DNA from: Hydrocarboniphaga effusa AP103
GTDB taxonomy: Bacteria; Pseudomonadota; Gammaproteobacteria; Nevskiales; Nevskiaceae
Length of the DNA stretch: 64,000 nt
NCBI RefSeq assembly: GCF_000271305.1
Contig: NZ_AKGD01000001.1
Location: 2,219,501-2,283,500, forward strand
Reading direction: 5' to 3'
The notes beneath the pieces are model-generated. The model had not been told where the DNA came from, searched no databases, and saw only the letters and a program-made list of their open reading frames with translations. Of this stretch, positions 8,697 through 16,535 are shown one piece after another; positions within the stretch are counted from its first letter, which is position 1; every line of letters starts with the position of its first letter. The position numbers were made by a program, and so were the translations under genes.

Positions 8697-8779
8697 GGAG
8701 AGGTGGCCGAGTGGTTAATGGCAGCAGACTGTAAATCTGCCCTCTTACGAGTACGCTGGTTCGAATCCAGCCCTCTCCA
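8697..8779 (+). tRNA. tRNA-Tyr(GUA), second and divergent copy
   Basis: A class II tRNA cloverleaf: acceptor GGAGAGG pairs with CCTCTCC, anticodon stem GCAGA/TCTGC with loop CTGTAAA (anticodon GUA), a long variable arm and a perfect T arm CTGG-TTCGAAT-CCAG. The 3' CCA is not encoded (A then CTTC). Its sequence differs clearly from the chromosomal tRNA-Tyr at 41040, so it is foreign. It begins immediately after an IS21 end and abuts an IS3 transposase remnant, which suggests it arrived with, or marks the junction of, an integrated element. Confidence 0.85.
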
Positions 8780-8780
8780 C

Positions 8781-8957
8781 TTCGGTCACCTCAAGAACGA
8801 GCTGTTCTACTCGCGTGACTGGCTGTCCACGACCATCGAGGAGTTCGTCGCGGCCTTGGATGCCTACATCCGCTGGTATAACGAGTCACGCATCAAGAGT
8901 TCGTTGGGCTACCGCAGTCCCTTGGAGCACCGCAGGAAGCTGGCATTCGCTGCTTAA
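8781..8957 (+). pseudogene. IS3-family transposase remnant (C-terminal 58 residues)
   Basis: The frame reads FGHLKNELFYSRDW through YIRWYNESRIKSSLGYRSPLEH to a stop. This is the C-terminus of an IS3-family OrfB integrase-type transposase, whose conserved final part is FFGxLKxE...YIxWYNxxRxxxxLGxxSP. Everything before the FGHLKNE motif is missing and replaced by the tRNA-Tyr. The following GTCCAAGTTTTTAGCCGCAC resembles the terminal repeat of such an element (about 8961-8983). Confidence 0.85.
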
Positions 8958-8984
8958 CCAGTCCAAGTTTTTAGCCGCACCCCC

Positions 8985-9015
8985 TGATGGTCAGTTCTCG
9001 GTGAGCGCCAACACC
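8985..9015 (+). repeat. Solitary copy of the IS21 right end
   Basis: 31 bases identical to 8666-8696 and in the same orientation, with no IS body attached. It interrupts the integrase gene to the right. The two copies bracket 288 bases holding the tRNA-Tyr and IS3 remnant, a sign of an internal deletion or one-ended transposition. Confidence 0.85.
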
Positions 9016-9256
9016 CCTTCTTAACCAAGTCCCGCGCTCGATCTCTTTCAGCGCGGGCCGACTCCAGAGACACATCCGGATACCGACCAATCGAGTAAAT
9101 CTGCGGTCGGCCCTCGATGCGGTAACGGTAGTGCCAGAGCTTGCTTCCATTGGGGCGGACAGCGAGGAACAAGCTGCCCCCGTCCTTCAAAAAGTACGGC
9201 TTAGGCTGCGGTGGCGCCGTCTCAACCTTGCGTGCTGAAAGTACGTTGGTGGCCAT
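9016..9256 (-). pseudogene. Phage/island integrase, N-terminal fragment
   Basis: The first 80 residues of a P4-type tyrosine integrase. FLKDGGSLFLAVRPNGSKLWHYRYR followed by SIGRYPDVSLESARAERDRARDLV is the arm-type DNA-binding domain (DUF4102). The frame is cut after LVKKG by the solitary IS21 end; catalytic and core-binding domains are missing, so it cannot recombine DNA. The start is the ATG at 9256. It points toward the tRNA-Tyr, the expected arrangement of an integrase beside its attachment site, and probably marks the right side of the former island. Confidence 0.85.
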
Positions 9257-9257
9257 G

Positions 9258-9290
9258 TGTATATCGAGTTGATATGCGCTCGAATATACA
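9258..9290. promoter_or_regulatory. Inverted repeat in front of the integrase fragment
   Basis: TGTATATCGAG and CTCGAATATACA are near-perfect inverse arms (one base slip) separated by about 10 bases, ending two bases before the integrase ATG. It looks like an autoregulatory operator or an integrase/excisionase arm site. Confidence 0.5.
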
Positions 9291-9691
9291 CATTGACGGC
9301 GGATTGGAATGCTCTGGGTTAGACAACGCCGGACACGCGACCACCAATAAACAATGAGTTACGTTGGTCTATTGGGCGACGCCGGACCGCGTTAGACAAG
9401 CATCGCAATTATCGATCATGAGCAGCATAAAGCACCTAAGCGTTTGTTTTTCCTGATAGAGGGTGGCGCGTCTTGCGCTCGATTCCCCCTGAGATATCCC
9501 CGGCTGCCGTGGATGCAGAGGGGTTCAGTCGGATGCTTAGTTGCTACGCCAACGCTTCATGTCGAGAGCTGAGTTCAGGGAAGAGCAGGGCGAGCATCTT
9601 ACCTGGGTCGATATCAAACGACACGACGGGTCTATTCCTGACCCACCGCCGGCACATTCAGGCTTTCGGACAGGTTTTCGGAATGGGCCTG
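9291..9691. other. Gene-free boundary segment
   Basis: No convincing gene. It holds two copies of a GTTAGACAA...CGCCGGAC-like motif (around 9318 and 9370-9400) that may be island-boundary repeats. A short reverse-strand open stretch ends near 9540 with no recognisable family. It separates mobile DNA on the left from ordinary chromosomal genes on the right. Confidence 0.5.
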
Positions 9692-9922
9692 CTACGGGGC
9701 CCGGACGATCATGCCATCGACGATCTTTCGGGTGATCGGCGCGATCACCAAGACGGTCGGAAACGCCACGGCCCAGGCCATGAACCACGCCGGGAGCCAG
9801 GCGGAAGCGAAAGATGCGTCGAAGCCCAGCACCCGGACGGTCGCAATCGCGGAGACGATCAAGGACATCAGCCCGGAGAGAATCGCGCCAAAGAGCAGGG
9901 GAGCGTACCTGCCCGGGATCAT
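9692..9922 (-). CDS. DUF2798 family small membrane protein
   Basis: 76 aa with two hydrophobic helices and the family pattern SGLMSLIVSAIATVRVLG...AWLPAWFMAWAVAFPTVLVIAPITRKIV. The function of DUF2798 proteins is unknown; they are inner-membrane proteins. The ATG overlaps the stop of the flavodoxin gene (ATGA), so the two are co-translated. Confidence 0.8.
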   Translation of the reverse strand: MIPGRYAPLLFGAILSGLMSLIVSAIATVRVLGFDASFASAWLPAWFMAWAVAFPTVLVIAPITRKIVDGMIVRAP

Positions 9923-10512
9923 GCCGGGCTTCCCGAGGCGACGGGCTCCGAGGTCCCAAGGCGGGCCAGTGTCCGGGCGAAGTGAGCGCCGAAGAGGCGA
10001 GCGCCCTTCGAATCGCCGGGCGGAAAGGCATCGGCCGGCGCGCCGTGCCGGGCCTGTGCCATCAGACCGGTCCAGGACCCGAGCCGATTGGCGGCTTCGT
10101 CGTCAGGCACGCCCGAATGCTGCTCGGGAAGGATGGGATTGCCGACCCAGATCATCCCGTGCTGCATGCAGAACGTGAACATCGACTGCAAGGTCGACTG
10201 CTTGTCCCCGGAGGGCAAGGACGACACCGTGAAGCCTGCGGCCAGCTTCCCCCGCAACTGCTGGGAGCGCCAAAGCCCGCCTGTTGCGTCCATCAGCGTC
10301 TTCAACGTTCCGGAAACACCGCCGAGGTAGGTCGGCGATCCGAGGATCAGGCCATCGTAGGTGGTCAGCTCGCTCGGATGAGCGATCAGGTCTTCCGCTT
10401 TCCGAACCGCCACTCTCGCGTGGTCTTCGGTGGTCACGCCATCCGCGACCTGCCGTGCGATGAACTCCGTATGTCCGTGAGCGCTGTGGTAGACCACTGC
10501 GATCTTGTTCAT
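9919..10512 (-). CDS. Flavodoxin-family NAD(P)H:quinone oxidoreductase-like protein
   Basis: 197 aa from the ATG at 10512. The FMN phosphate loop VYHSAHGHTEFIARQVADG and the second flavin loop ILGSPTYLGGVSGTLKTLMD place it in the WrbA/flavodoxin-like fold. It is likely a cytosolic FMN-dependent quinone or electrophile reductase. It is the middle gene of a three-gene reverse-strand operon (DUF2938, flavodoxin, DUF2798) opposite a MerR regulator, so a redox or xenobiotic stress role is reasonable. The exact substrate cannot be read from sequence. Confidence 0.85.
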   Translation of the reverse strand: MNKIAVVYHSAHGHTEFIARQVADGVTTEDHARVAVRKAEDLIAHPSELTTYDGLILGSPTYLGGVSGTLKTLMDATGGLWRSQQLRGKLAAGFTVSSLPSGDKQSTLQSMFTFCMQHGMIWVGNPILPEQHSGVPDDEAANRLGSWTGLMAQARHGAPADAFPPGDSKGARLFGAHFARTLARLGTSEPVASGSPA

Positions 10513-10564
10513 TTCTCTACTCCTTTGTTTGGGGTTGTTTTGGTGCTGGTTATGGGGCCCGGCG

Positions 10565-11056
10565 CTAGACAAGCCGGGAAACGGCGGCCGCCGCGAGGTA
10601 CAGGCCCGCACCGAAGACGCAATGGTTCGCCGCGCTGCGCAGACAGCTGGCCCAGGGCTTGGGCGTTTTCGAGGCAAGGAACCCGGCCCCCATCGCGGGT
10701 TGCATGATGAGCAGCGGAGCGGCGACCGAGATCAGTCCGAACAGCACCGCGGGCGCCGGTGTCGGCGCCTGAATCCAATCGGGTCCGGCAGAGGCGACCA
10801 GCAGGCTGGCGAAAAGGATTCCGACCGCGTAGTGGACCAGCCATCCCAGTGCGAGCTCTCCCCGGACCGACTTGGCCGTGGCGATCGATGCATGAATGAA
10901 TCGGCCACGGACGCTGTGGGCGGCCCAGCGACCGATCAGCCCGAAGCTGGCGGCGCGGATTCCGAGACGGCGCAGGACGAGCAACCAGGCGTCCATCACG
11001 AGTGTTGCTCCGCAGCCGATGGCGATGACCGACAGGACCGTGGCTTGAATTGACAT
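10565..11056 (-). CDS. DUF2938 family membrane protein
   Basis: 163 aa from the ATG at 11056 (MSIQATVLSVIAIGCG). Four hydrophobic segments and the family pattern GATLVMDAWLLVLRRLGI and GWLVHYAVGILFA identify DUF2938. Function unknown. It is the first gene of the operon, and its promoter carries the MerR-type operator at 11108-11125 between -10 and -35 elements. Confidence 0.8.
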   Translation of the reverse strand: MSIQATVLSVIAIGCGATLVMDAWLLVLRRLGIRAASFGLIGRWAAHSVRGRFIHASIATAKSVRGELALGWLVHYAVGILFASLLVASAGPDWIQAPTPAPAVLFGLISVAAPLLIMQPAMGAGFLASKTPKPWASCLRSAANHCVFGAGLYLAAAAVSRLV

Positions 11057-11098
11057 GATGGCCGCCCGATGTGCTTGCACGAGATGCAGTGAGCCGCC

Positions 11099-11129
11099 AC
11101 GATAAAAGTTGAAGTCGACTTCAACGCAA
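11099..11129 (-). promoter_or_regulatory. MerR-type promoter with perfect 18-bp operator
   Basis: GTTGAAGTCGACTTCAAC at 11108-11125 is a perfect palindrome. On the reverse strand it sits between a -35-like TTGCGT (11129-11124) and a -10-like TATCGT (11104-11099) with a 19-base spacer. That over-long spacer is the signature of promoters that MerR-family proteins activate by DNA untwisting. It would drive the DUF2938-flavodoxin-DUF2798 operon. Confidence 0.7.
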
Positions 11130-11138
11130 GAGGGCACC

Positions 11139-11597
11139 GTGGATATTTCGGAGGTGGCCAGGCGGACCGGGGTTCCGGCCTCGACCCTGCGCTATTACGA
11201 GAAGCAGGGGCTGATCGCGTCTCTGAACCGTCAGGGGGCGAGACGCCTTTTCGCCCCCGCGGTGACTCGACAGCTCGGGCTGATCGCGCTCGGCCAGGCC
11301 GCCGGGCTTTCGCTCGAGGAGATCAAGCTCATGCTCACGCCCGGCGGGCAGCTCAGCGTCGATCGCGCCCTGCTCTCCAGGAAGGCCGATGAGATCGATG
11401 CGCGCATCAAACAGCTTCGCGCCGTGAGCAAGGGCTTGCGCCATGCGGCGGCCTGCCCTGCGCCGAGCCATGCCGAATGTCCGACTTTCCAGCGACTGCT
11501 CGGCGATGCCGCATCCGGAGCGTTGCGCCAACTGTCCTCGCCGCTGGTTCCGCGAGAGAAGCCGGCGCGAGGTCGGCGCGGTGGCCTGCCAAAGTGA
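11139..11597 (+). CDS. MerR-family transcriptional regulator
   Basis: About 152 aa from a GTG at 11139; a TTG-initiated extension from 11109 would run through the operator and is unlikely. The winged-helix motif DISEVARRTGVPASTLRYYEKQGLI is typical of MerR. A dimerisation helix follows, and a C-terminal segment AACPAPSHAECPTF holds two cysteines that could bind a metal or sense redox state. It is divergent to the DUF2938-flavodoxin operon and most likely regulates it and itself. Confidence 0.88.
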   Translation: MDISEVARRTGVPASTLRYYEKQGLIASLNRQGARRLFAPAVTRQLGLIALGQAAGLSLEEIKLMLTPGGQLSVDRALLSRKADEIDARIKQLRAVSKGLRHAAACPAPSHAECPTFQRLLGDAASGALRQLSSPLVPREKPARGRRGGLPK

Positions 11598-11636
11598 ATG
11601 CAGCCGTGGTGGATCGGTCGGTACGCCGATCTCGCC

Positions 11637-12233
11637 TCAAAGCCCGGCCAGCCCGAGCCCGAGATCGAACTTGAGCAGGATCAGTGCGCCGAAGATCGCG
11701 AACAGGGCCGCCGCGACGAAGCGCATCCTGCTCAAGGGAAAGCGCTGGGCGAGCTGTTCGCCGATCAGCACGGCCGGGATATTGGCGGCCATCATGCCGA
11801 GCGTGGTACCGGCGGCGACCATCAACAGGTTGCTGTACTGCGCGCCGAGCGCGATCGTCGCAAGCTGGGTCTTGTCGCCCATTTCGGCGAGGAAGAACAA
11901 GGCCAGCGTGGTCAGGAAGGCCCCGGCGCCGGGCTTCTGCATCGGGTCTTCGTCGAGCGTGTCCGGAATCAGCGCCCAGGCCGCGAACGCCAGGAACGCG
12001 CCACCGAGTACCCAGCGCATGACGTCCGGCGACACGTGCGAGGCGACCCAGTCGCCGACGTAGGCGGCGGCGAGGTGATTGAAGATCGTCGCGACGAAGA
12101 TCCCGGCGATGATCGGCCAATGCCGCCCGCTGAAGCGCGTGGCGAGCACGAAGGACAGCAGCTGGGTTTTGTCCCCGATCTCGGCGATCGCGACCATGCC
12201 GAACGAGGTGAGCAGAGCTTCCACAGATTCCAT
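11637..12233 (-). CDS. UPF0016/GDT1-family manganese exporter
   Basis: 198 aa from the ATG at 12233. Two inverted repeats of the family signature are visible, AEIGDKTQLLSF and AEMGDKTQLATI, each in a hydrophobic bundle; about six membrane helices in total. GDT1/TMEM165-type proteins move Mn2+ (and Ca2+) with the acidic GDKT motifs at the transport site; bacterial members export manganese. The yybP-ykoY riboswitch in its leader, which senses Mn2+, strongly supports this role. Confidence 0.9.
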   Translation of the reverse strand: MESVEALLTSFGMVAIAEIGDKTQLLSFVLATRFSGRHWPIIAGIFVATIFNHLAAAYVGDWVASHVSPDVMRWVLGGAFLAFAAWALIPDTLDEDPMQKPGAGAFLTTLALFFLAEMGDKTQLATIALGAQYSNLLMVAAGTTLGMMAANIPAVLIGEQLAQRFPLSRMRFVAAALFAIFGALILLKFDLGLGLAGL

Positions 12234-12294
12234 TTCCTGGGGCCGGCGAGCGTGGACACCATTGACCCTGCCTTCCATCGCCGGCCCGGCTGCT

Positions 12295-12415
12295 GGATGA
12301 CAGAGTCAAAGGTCTCGCCTGGACATCCCGCACACGCCACGGTCTTCGACCGAGTTTGTTGACGTGGGCTCCTCCCGATCGCGCTGACGACGCGGAGGCG
12401 GCTACTCCCCAATGA
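12295..12415 (-). ncRNA. yybP-ykoY manganese riboswitch
   Basis: On the reverse strand the leader begins GGGGAGTAGCC (12410 down), continues with CGTCAACAAACTCGG and ends with GGCGAGACCTTTGACTC near 12303. These are conserved blocks of the yybP-ykoY (Mn2+) riboswitch in the right order, about 60 bases upstream of the manganese-exporter start. Mn2+ binding would switch on exporter expression. Ends are approximate. Confidence 0.88.
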
Positions 12416-12455
12416 CGGCGGCGACTATAAAGGCGCCGTCAGCACCGCCGCAAGC

Positions 12456-13355
12456 TCAGCGCTCGCGCCGGTACAAGTCGACGATGCTCGAAAAATCGAG
12501 CGTGCCGGAACTCGCCGAATGCAGCGCGTAGAGGTTGCGCGCGAGCTCTCCGAGCGGAATCGCGCTGCCGCTCGCGATCGAGGCTTCGGCCGCCAGGCCG
12601 AGATCCTTGAGCATCAGCGCGCTGCCGAAGCCGCCGCTGTAGCCGCGCGAGGCCGGTACGCCGTCCTGCACGCCGGGCCAGGGGTTGTAGACCTCCAGCG
12701 ACCAGTTGCGGCCCGAGCTCTTGAGCATGATCTCGGACAGCACTTTCGGATCGAGGCCGTTGGCCACGCCGAGCGCGAGCGCCTCGGCGGTGCCGGCCAT
12801 GTGGATCGCGAGCAGCATGTTGTTGGCGATCTTGGCGACCTGCCCGGCGCCGACCGCGCCGGCGTGGAAGAGGTTCTTGCCCATCTTCTCCAGCACCGGC
12901 TTGGCGCGCTCGAACGCGCCCGCGTCGCCGCCGACGATGAAGCTCAGCGTGCCGGCCGCGGCGCCTGCGGTGCCGCCCGAGACCGGCGCGTCGATGAAGA
13001 CGATGTCGAGCGCCTGCGCGGCCGTGGCGACCTTGCGCGAAGACGCCGGCGCGATCGTCGAGCAATCGATCACCAGCGTTCCGGGCTTGATGTGCTGGAG
13101 CAGGCCTTGTTCATTGGCGCTTGCGCCGAGATACAGCGATTCGACGTGCCGGCTCGCGGGCAGCATCGAGATGACGATCCCGGCATTCGCGACGGCCTGC
13201 GCCGGGCTCGCGGCGACGCTCGCGCCGGCCGCCTTGGCGGTTTCGAGCGCAGCGGCGGACAGATCGTAGACCTGCAGCTGATGTCCGGCCTTGAGTAGGT
13301 TCAGGGCCATCGGCCCGCCCATGTTGCCGAGGCCGATGAAGGCGATGAGGCTCAT
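12456..13355 (-). CDS. mmsB: 3-hydroxyisobutyrate dehydrogenase
   Basis: 299 aa from the ATG at 13355. The N-terminal dinucleotide site is AFIGLGNMGGPMALNLLKAG, the substrate loop is DAPVSGGTAGAAAGTLSFIVGG, and the catalytic lysine lies in VAKIANNMLLA. It oxidises 3-hydroxyisobutyrate to methylmalonate semialdehyde in valine breakdown. Last gene of the five-gene operon, 23 bases after the hydrolase gene. Confidence 0.92.
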   Translation of the reverse strand: MSLIAFIGLGNMGGPMALNLLKAGHQLQVYDLSAAALETAKAAGASVAASPAQAVANAGIVISMLPASRHVESLYLGASANEQGLLQHIKPGTLVIDCSTIAPASSRKVATAAQALDIVFIDAPVSGGTAGAAAGTLSFIVGGDAGAFERAKPVLEKMGKNLFHAGAVGAGQVAKIANNMLLAIHMAGTAEALALGVANGLDPKVLSEIMLKSSGRNWSLEVYNPWPGVQDGVPASRGYSGGFGSALMLKDLGLAAEASIASGSAIPLGELARNLYALHSASSGTLDFSSIVDLYRRER

Positions 13356-13378
13356 GCTGTGACTCCTTTGTGTTTTCT

Positions 13379-14521
13379 TCAGCGCAGGTCGGCGAGCGGA
13401 TGCGCGCCCTGCGGCCAGCGTGGCTCGACGAAGTGTTCGGCGATCCAGTCGTCGCTCAGCCCGGCGAATGTCGCGGGAGTCCAGCGCGGCCGGTTGTCCT
13501 TGTCGATCAGCAAGGCGCGCACGCCTTCGGCGAAATCGGCATGCGCGCAGCATTGCAGCGCGACGATCAGCTCGAGCCTGAAGACTTCCGCGAGGCTCAG
13601 CGTCGTCGAACGCCGCAACAGCTCCCACACCAGGCCGGCGGTGGTCGGCGAGCCTGCCGCGAGCGACTTGGCCGCCTTGCCCAACCAGGCATCGTCGCCC
13701 GGGTACGAGGTGAGATTGCGGTAGACCGTCGCGAGCGAATCCGGCGCGGTGAGTTCTTCGATCAGCGCGGCGTGTTTCTGCAGATTGGATGCCGGCAGCG
13801 CATCGCCCGCGGTTTGCGAGAAGGCTTGCAGCATCGTGGCGAGCGTCTGGTGATCGGCCTTCGTATTGCCCGTAAAACCGATCGTGCCGAGCCGCTCGAA
13901 AATCGCATCGCGATCGGCGGCGCGTACGAAGTGATCGGCGAGCCCGGCGACTTTCAAGTCATGCGCGTTGATCGACGCGCCGGTGAGCGCCAGAAAGCGC
14001 CCGACGCCACGCGGCATGCGGCTCAGAAACCAGCTGCCGCCGACATCGGGAAATAAACCGATGGTGATCTCCGGCATGGCGACGCGCGAAGTCTCGGTGA
14101 CGACGCGATGGCTCGCGCCGGCCATGAGCCCGAGCCCGCCGCCCATGACGATGCCGCTGCCCCAGACGAGGATCGGCTTGGCATACGTGTGGATGCGATG
14201 GTCGAGCCGGTATTCCTCGGCGAAGAAGGCGAGATTCGGCAGGTTCGGCAATGCGCCCGGATGCTCGACGATTGCGCGATGCAGGCTGCGCACATCGCCG
14301 CCCGCACAGAAGGCTTTCTCACCGGCGCCATGCAGCACGACGCAAACGATCGCGTCGTCGTCGGCCCAGCGGCGCAGCGCCGCATCGAGGATGCGGATCA
14401 TCGGCAGGCTCAGCGCGTTGAGCGATCTTTCCGCAGTGAGCTGGGCGTAACCGATGCGCTTGCCGTTGGCTGCTTCGGCTTCGCGAATCAGCACGAGATC
14501 CTGCGTGCTCGCCTCAGCCAT
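13379..14521 (-). CDS. 3-hydroxyisobutyryl-CoA hydrolase
   Basis: 380 aa, longer than ordinary enoyl-CoA hydratases (about 260) and right for HIBYL-CoA hydrolase. Crotonase-fold oxyanion segments are HGAGEKAFCAGGDVRSLH and GSGIVMGGGLGLMAGASHRVV; the acidic MPEITIGLFPDVGGSWFL stretch carries the catalytic acids. It frees 3-hydroxyisobutyrate from CoA. Its ATG overlaps the end of the enoyl-CoA hydratase gene by eight bases. Confidence 0.9.
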   Translation of the reverse strand: MAEASTQDLVLIREAEAANGKRIGYAQLTAERSLNALSLPMIRILDAALRRWADDDAIVCVVLHGAGEKAFCAGGDVRSLHRAIVEHPGALPNLPNLAFFAEEYRLDHRIHTYAKPILVWGSGIVMGGGLGLMAGASHRVVTETSRVAMPEITIGLFPDVGGSWFLSRMPRGVGRFLALTGASINAHDLKVAGLADHFVRAADRDAIFERLGTIGFTGNTKADHQTLATMLQAFSQTAGDALPASNLQKHAALIEELTAPDSLATVYRNLTSYPGDDAWLGKAAKSLAAGSPTTAGLVWELLRRSTTLSLAEVFRLELIVALQCCAHADFAEGVRALLIDKDNRPRWTPATFAGLSDDWIAEHFVEPRWPQGAHPLADLR

Positions 14522-15299
14522 TGCGCCACTCCGGCTTGCGCTTCTCGAGGAAGGCGGTGACGCCTTCCTTCTGGTCGAGCGTGTCGAACAGGTTCACGAA
14601 AGCCTCGCGCTCCTGTGGCAGCAGCTGCTTGAGCGGGTTGCTGCGCGCGCCCTGGATGAGCTGCTTGCAGGCCGCGACCGAGGTCGGGCTCTGGCCTTCG
14701 GTGCGTTGCGCCCAGGCCAGCGCGGTTTCTAGCGCCGCGCCGCGCGGCACCACTTCTTCGACGAGACCGATGCGCAGCGCCGTCGCCGCATCGATGCGTT
14801 CGCCGATCAGGATCAGTCGCTTGGCCCAGCCTTCGCCGACCAGCCACGGCAGGTTCTGCGTGCCGCCCGCGCAAGGCAGCAGGCCGACCGTCGCTTCGGG
14901 CAAGGCGAGCTGCGCATGTTCTTCGGCGATGCGCAGATCGCAGGCGAGCGCGCATTCGAGGCCGCCGCCCATCGCGTAGCCGTTGATCGCGGCGATCGAC
15001 AAGCCGCGGAAGGCGGCGAGCGCTTCGAAGGCCTCGCCGAAGCGGCGGCCCATTTCGCGCGCCACGGCCTTGTCGCCATCGGCGAACACCTTCAGATCGG
15101 CGCCGGCCGAGAAGAACTTCGGACCATCGCCGGTGACGATCAGCGTGTAGACGCTGCGATCGGCATCGAGATCGCGCACGAGTTGCGTGAGCGCCTTGAG
15201 GCTGTCGACGGTCCAGGTGTGCGCGGGCGGGTTGTTCAAGGTCACGATCGCGGCGTGCCCGCGTTTTTCGAGTTTCAGGTTGCGGTATTCGGTGCTCAT
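14514..15299 (-). CDS. Enoyl-CoA hydratase
   Basis: 261 aa with the crotonase fold. SAGADLKVF and GYAMGGGLECALACDLRIAEE form the oxyanion hole, and the two expected glutamates are in GGGLECAL and LALPEATVGLLP. In this operon it would hydrate methacrylyl-CoA to 3-hydroxyisobutyryl-CoA. It lies 53 bases after the acyl-CoA dehydrogenase gene. Confidence 0.9.
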   Translation of the reverse strand: MSTEYRNLKLEKRGHAAIVTLNNPPAHTWTVDSLKALTQLVRDLDADRSVYTLIVTGDGPKFFSAGADLKVFADGDKAVAREMGRRFGEAFEALAAFRGLSIAAINGYAMGGGLECALACDLRIAEEHAQLALPEATVGLLPCAGGTQNLPWLVGEGWAKRLILIGERIDAATALRIGLVEEVVPRGAALETALAWAQRTEGQSPTSVAACKQLIQGARSNPLKQLLPQEREAFVNLFDTLDQKEGVTAFLEKRKPEWRNG

Positions 15300-15352
15300 G
15301 TCGGGTCCTGGTTGATCGGCTGTAGGCGGGCCACGACCCGCCGACGGAAAGC

Positions 15353-16513
15353 TCAGCGCAGCGTTTCGGTCGCCCCCTGGCGCAGCGCCGCGCGCGCGAC
15401 GATCACGCGCATGATTTCGTTGCTGCCTTCGAGGATCTGGTGCACGCGGCTGTCGCGCACATGGCGTTCGAGCGGAAATTCACGCGTATAGCCGTAGCCG
15501 CCGTGCAGCTGCAGCGCCTGGTTGCAGACTTCGAAGCCGATGTCGGTCGCATAGCGCTTGGCCATCGCGCAGTAGGTGCTCGCGTCGGCGCTTCCGGTAT
15601 CGAGCTTCCACGCGGCCAGTCGCACCATCTGCCTGGCGGCGACGAGTTCGGTGAGCATGTCGGCGAGTCGGAATTGCAGCGCCTGGAACTGTGCGAGCTC
15701 CTGGCCGAACTGGCGGCGTGAATTCAAATGTTCCTGCGTGCTAGCGAGCGCGCTCTGCGCCGTGCCGATCGAACAGCTCGCGATGTTGATGCGCCCGCCG
15801 TCGAGCGCCTTCATCGCGATCTTGAAGCCTTCGCCTTCGGCCGCGAGCAACTGCGAGGCCGGCACCTCGACGTCATCGAAGGCGATCGCGCGCGTCGGCG
15901 AGGCGTTCCAGCCCATCTTGTGCTCGAGCTTGCCGTAGCGGATGCCGGGTGTGTCGGCCGGCACCGCGAACACCGAGATGCCCCTGGCTCCGACACCGCC
16001 CGTGCGCGCGAACACCACGAGCAGGTCGGTCGCCCCGGCGCCCGAGATGAACACCTTGCTGCCGTTGAGCAGGTAGCGATCACCGCGTTTTTCCGCGCTC
16101 GTGCGCAGCGAGGCGGCGTCCGATCCGGCGTTCGGTTCGGTCAGGCAATAGCTGCCGAGCTTGCGGCCGCTCGCGAGCATCGGCGACCACTCGCGCGCGA
16201 ACGCGGGGCTCGCATAGGTCGCGACGATCCAAGACACCATGTTGTGAATGCTGATGTAGGCCGCGGTGCTCGTGCAGCCGGCCGCGAGCTCTTCGAGGAT
16301 GATCGAGGTGTCGAGCCGCGAAAGTCCGAGCCCGCCGAGCGCATCGGATGTATAGATGCCACAGAAGCCGATCTCGCCGGCGCGACGGATCGCAGCGAGC
16401 GGAAACTCGGCGGCTTCGTCCCAAAGCGCCGCATGCGGTGCGAGTTCGCCGCGCGCGAAACTGCGCGCGGCGTCCTGGTAGGCGATCTGGTCTTCGGTGA
16501 GAGCGAAATCCAT
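15353..16513 (-). CDS. Acyl-CoA dehydrogenase, probable isobutyryl-CoA dehydrogenase
   Basis: 386 aa, an FAD enzyme of the usual length. CLTEPNAGSDAASL and KVFISGAGATDLLVV bind flavin. The C-terminal LHGGYGYTREFPLERHVRD is the family signature, and the catalytic base is the glutamate of HQILEGSNEIMR. Substrate preference (isobutyryl-CoA) is inferred from the valine operon. It lies 22 bases after mmsA. Confidence 0.9.
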   Translation of the reverse strand: MDFALTEDQIAYQDAARSFARGELAPHAALWDEAAEFPLAAIRRAGEIGFCGIYTSDALGGLGLSRLDTSIILEELAAGCTSTAAYISIHNMVSWIVATYASPAFAREWSPMLASGRKLGSYCLTEPNAGSDAASLRTSAEKRGDRYLLNGSKVFISGAGATDLLVVFARTGGVGARGISVFAVPADTPGIRYGKLEHKMGWNASPTRAIAFDDVEVPASQLLAAEGEGFKIAMKALDGGRINIASCSIGTAQSALASTQEHLNSRRQFGQELAQFQALQFRLADMLTELVAARQMVRLAAWKLDTGSADASTYCAMAKRYATDIGFEVCNQALQLHGGYGYTREFPLERHVRDSRVHQILEGSNEIMRVIVARAALRQGATETLR

Positions 16514-16535
16514 CGCGGTGCTCCGAGCCCTGCGA

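Noticed and set aside
11109-11138. TTG start for the MerR regulator
   Set aside because: It would place coding sequence across the perfect operator; the GTG at 11139 gives the normal MerR N-terminus.
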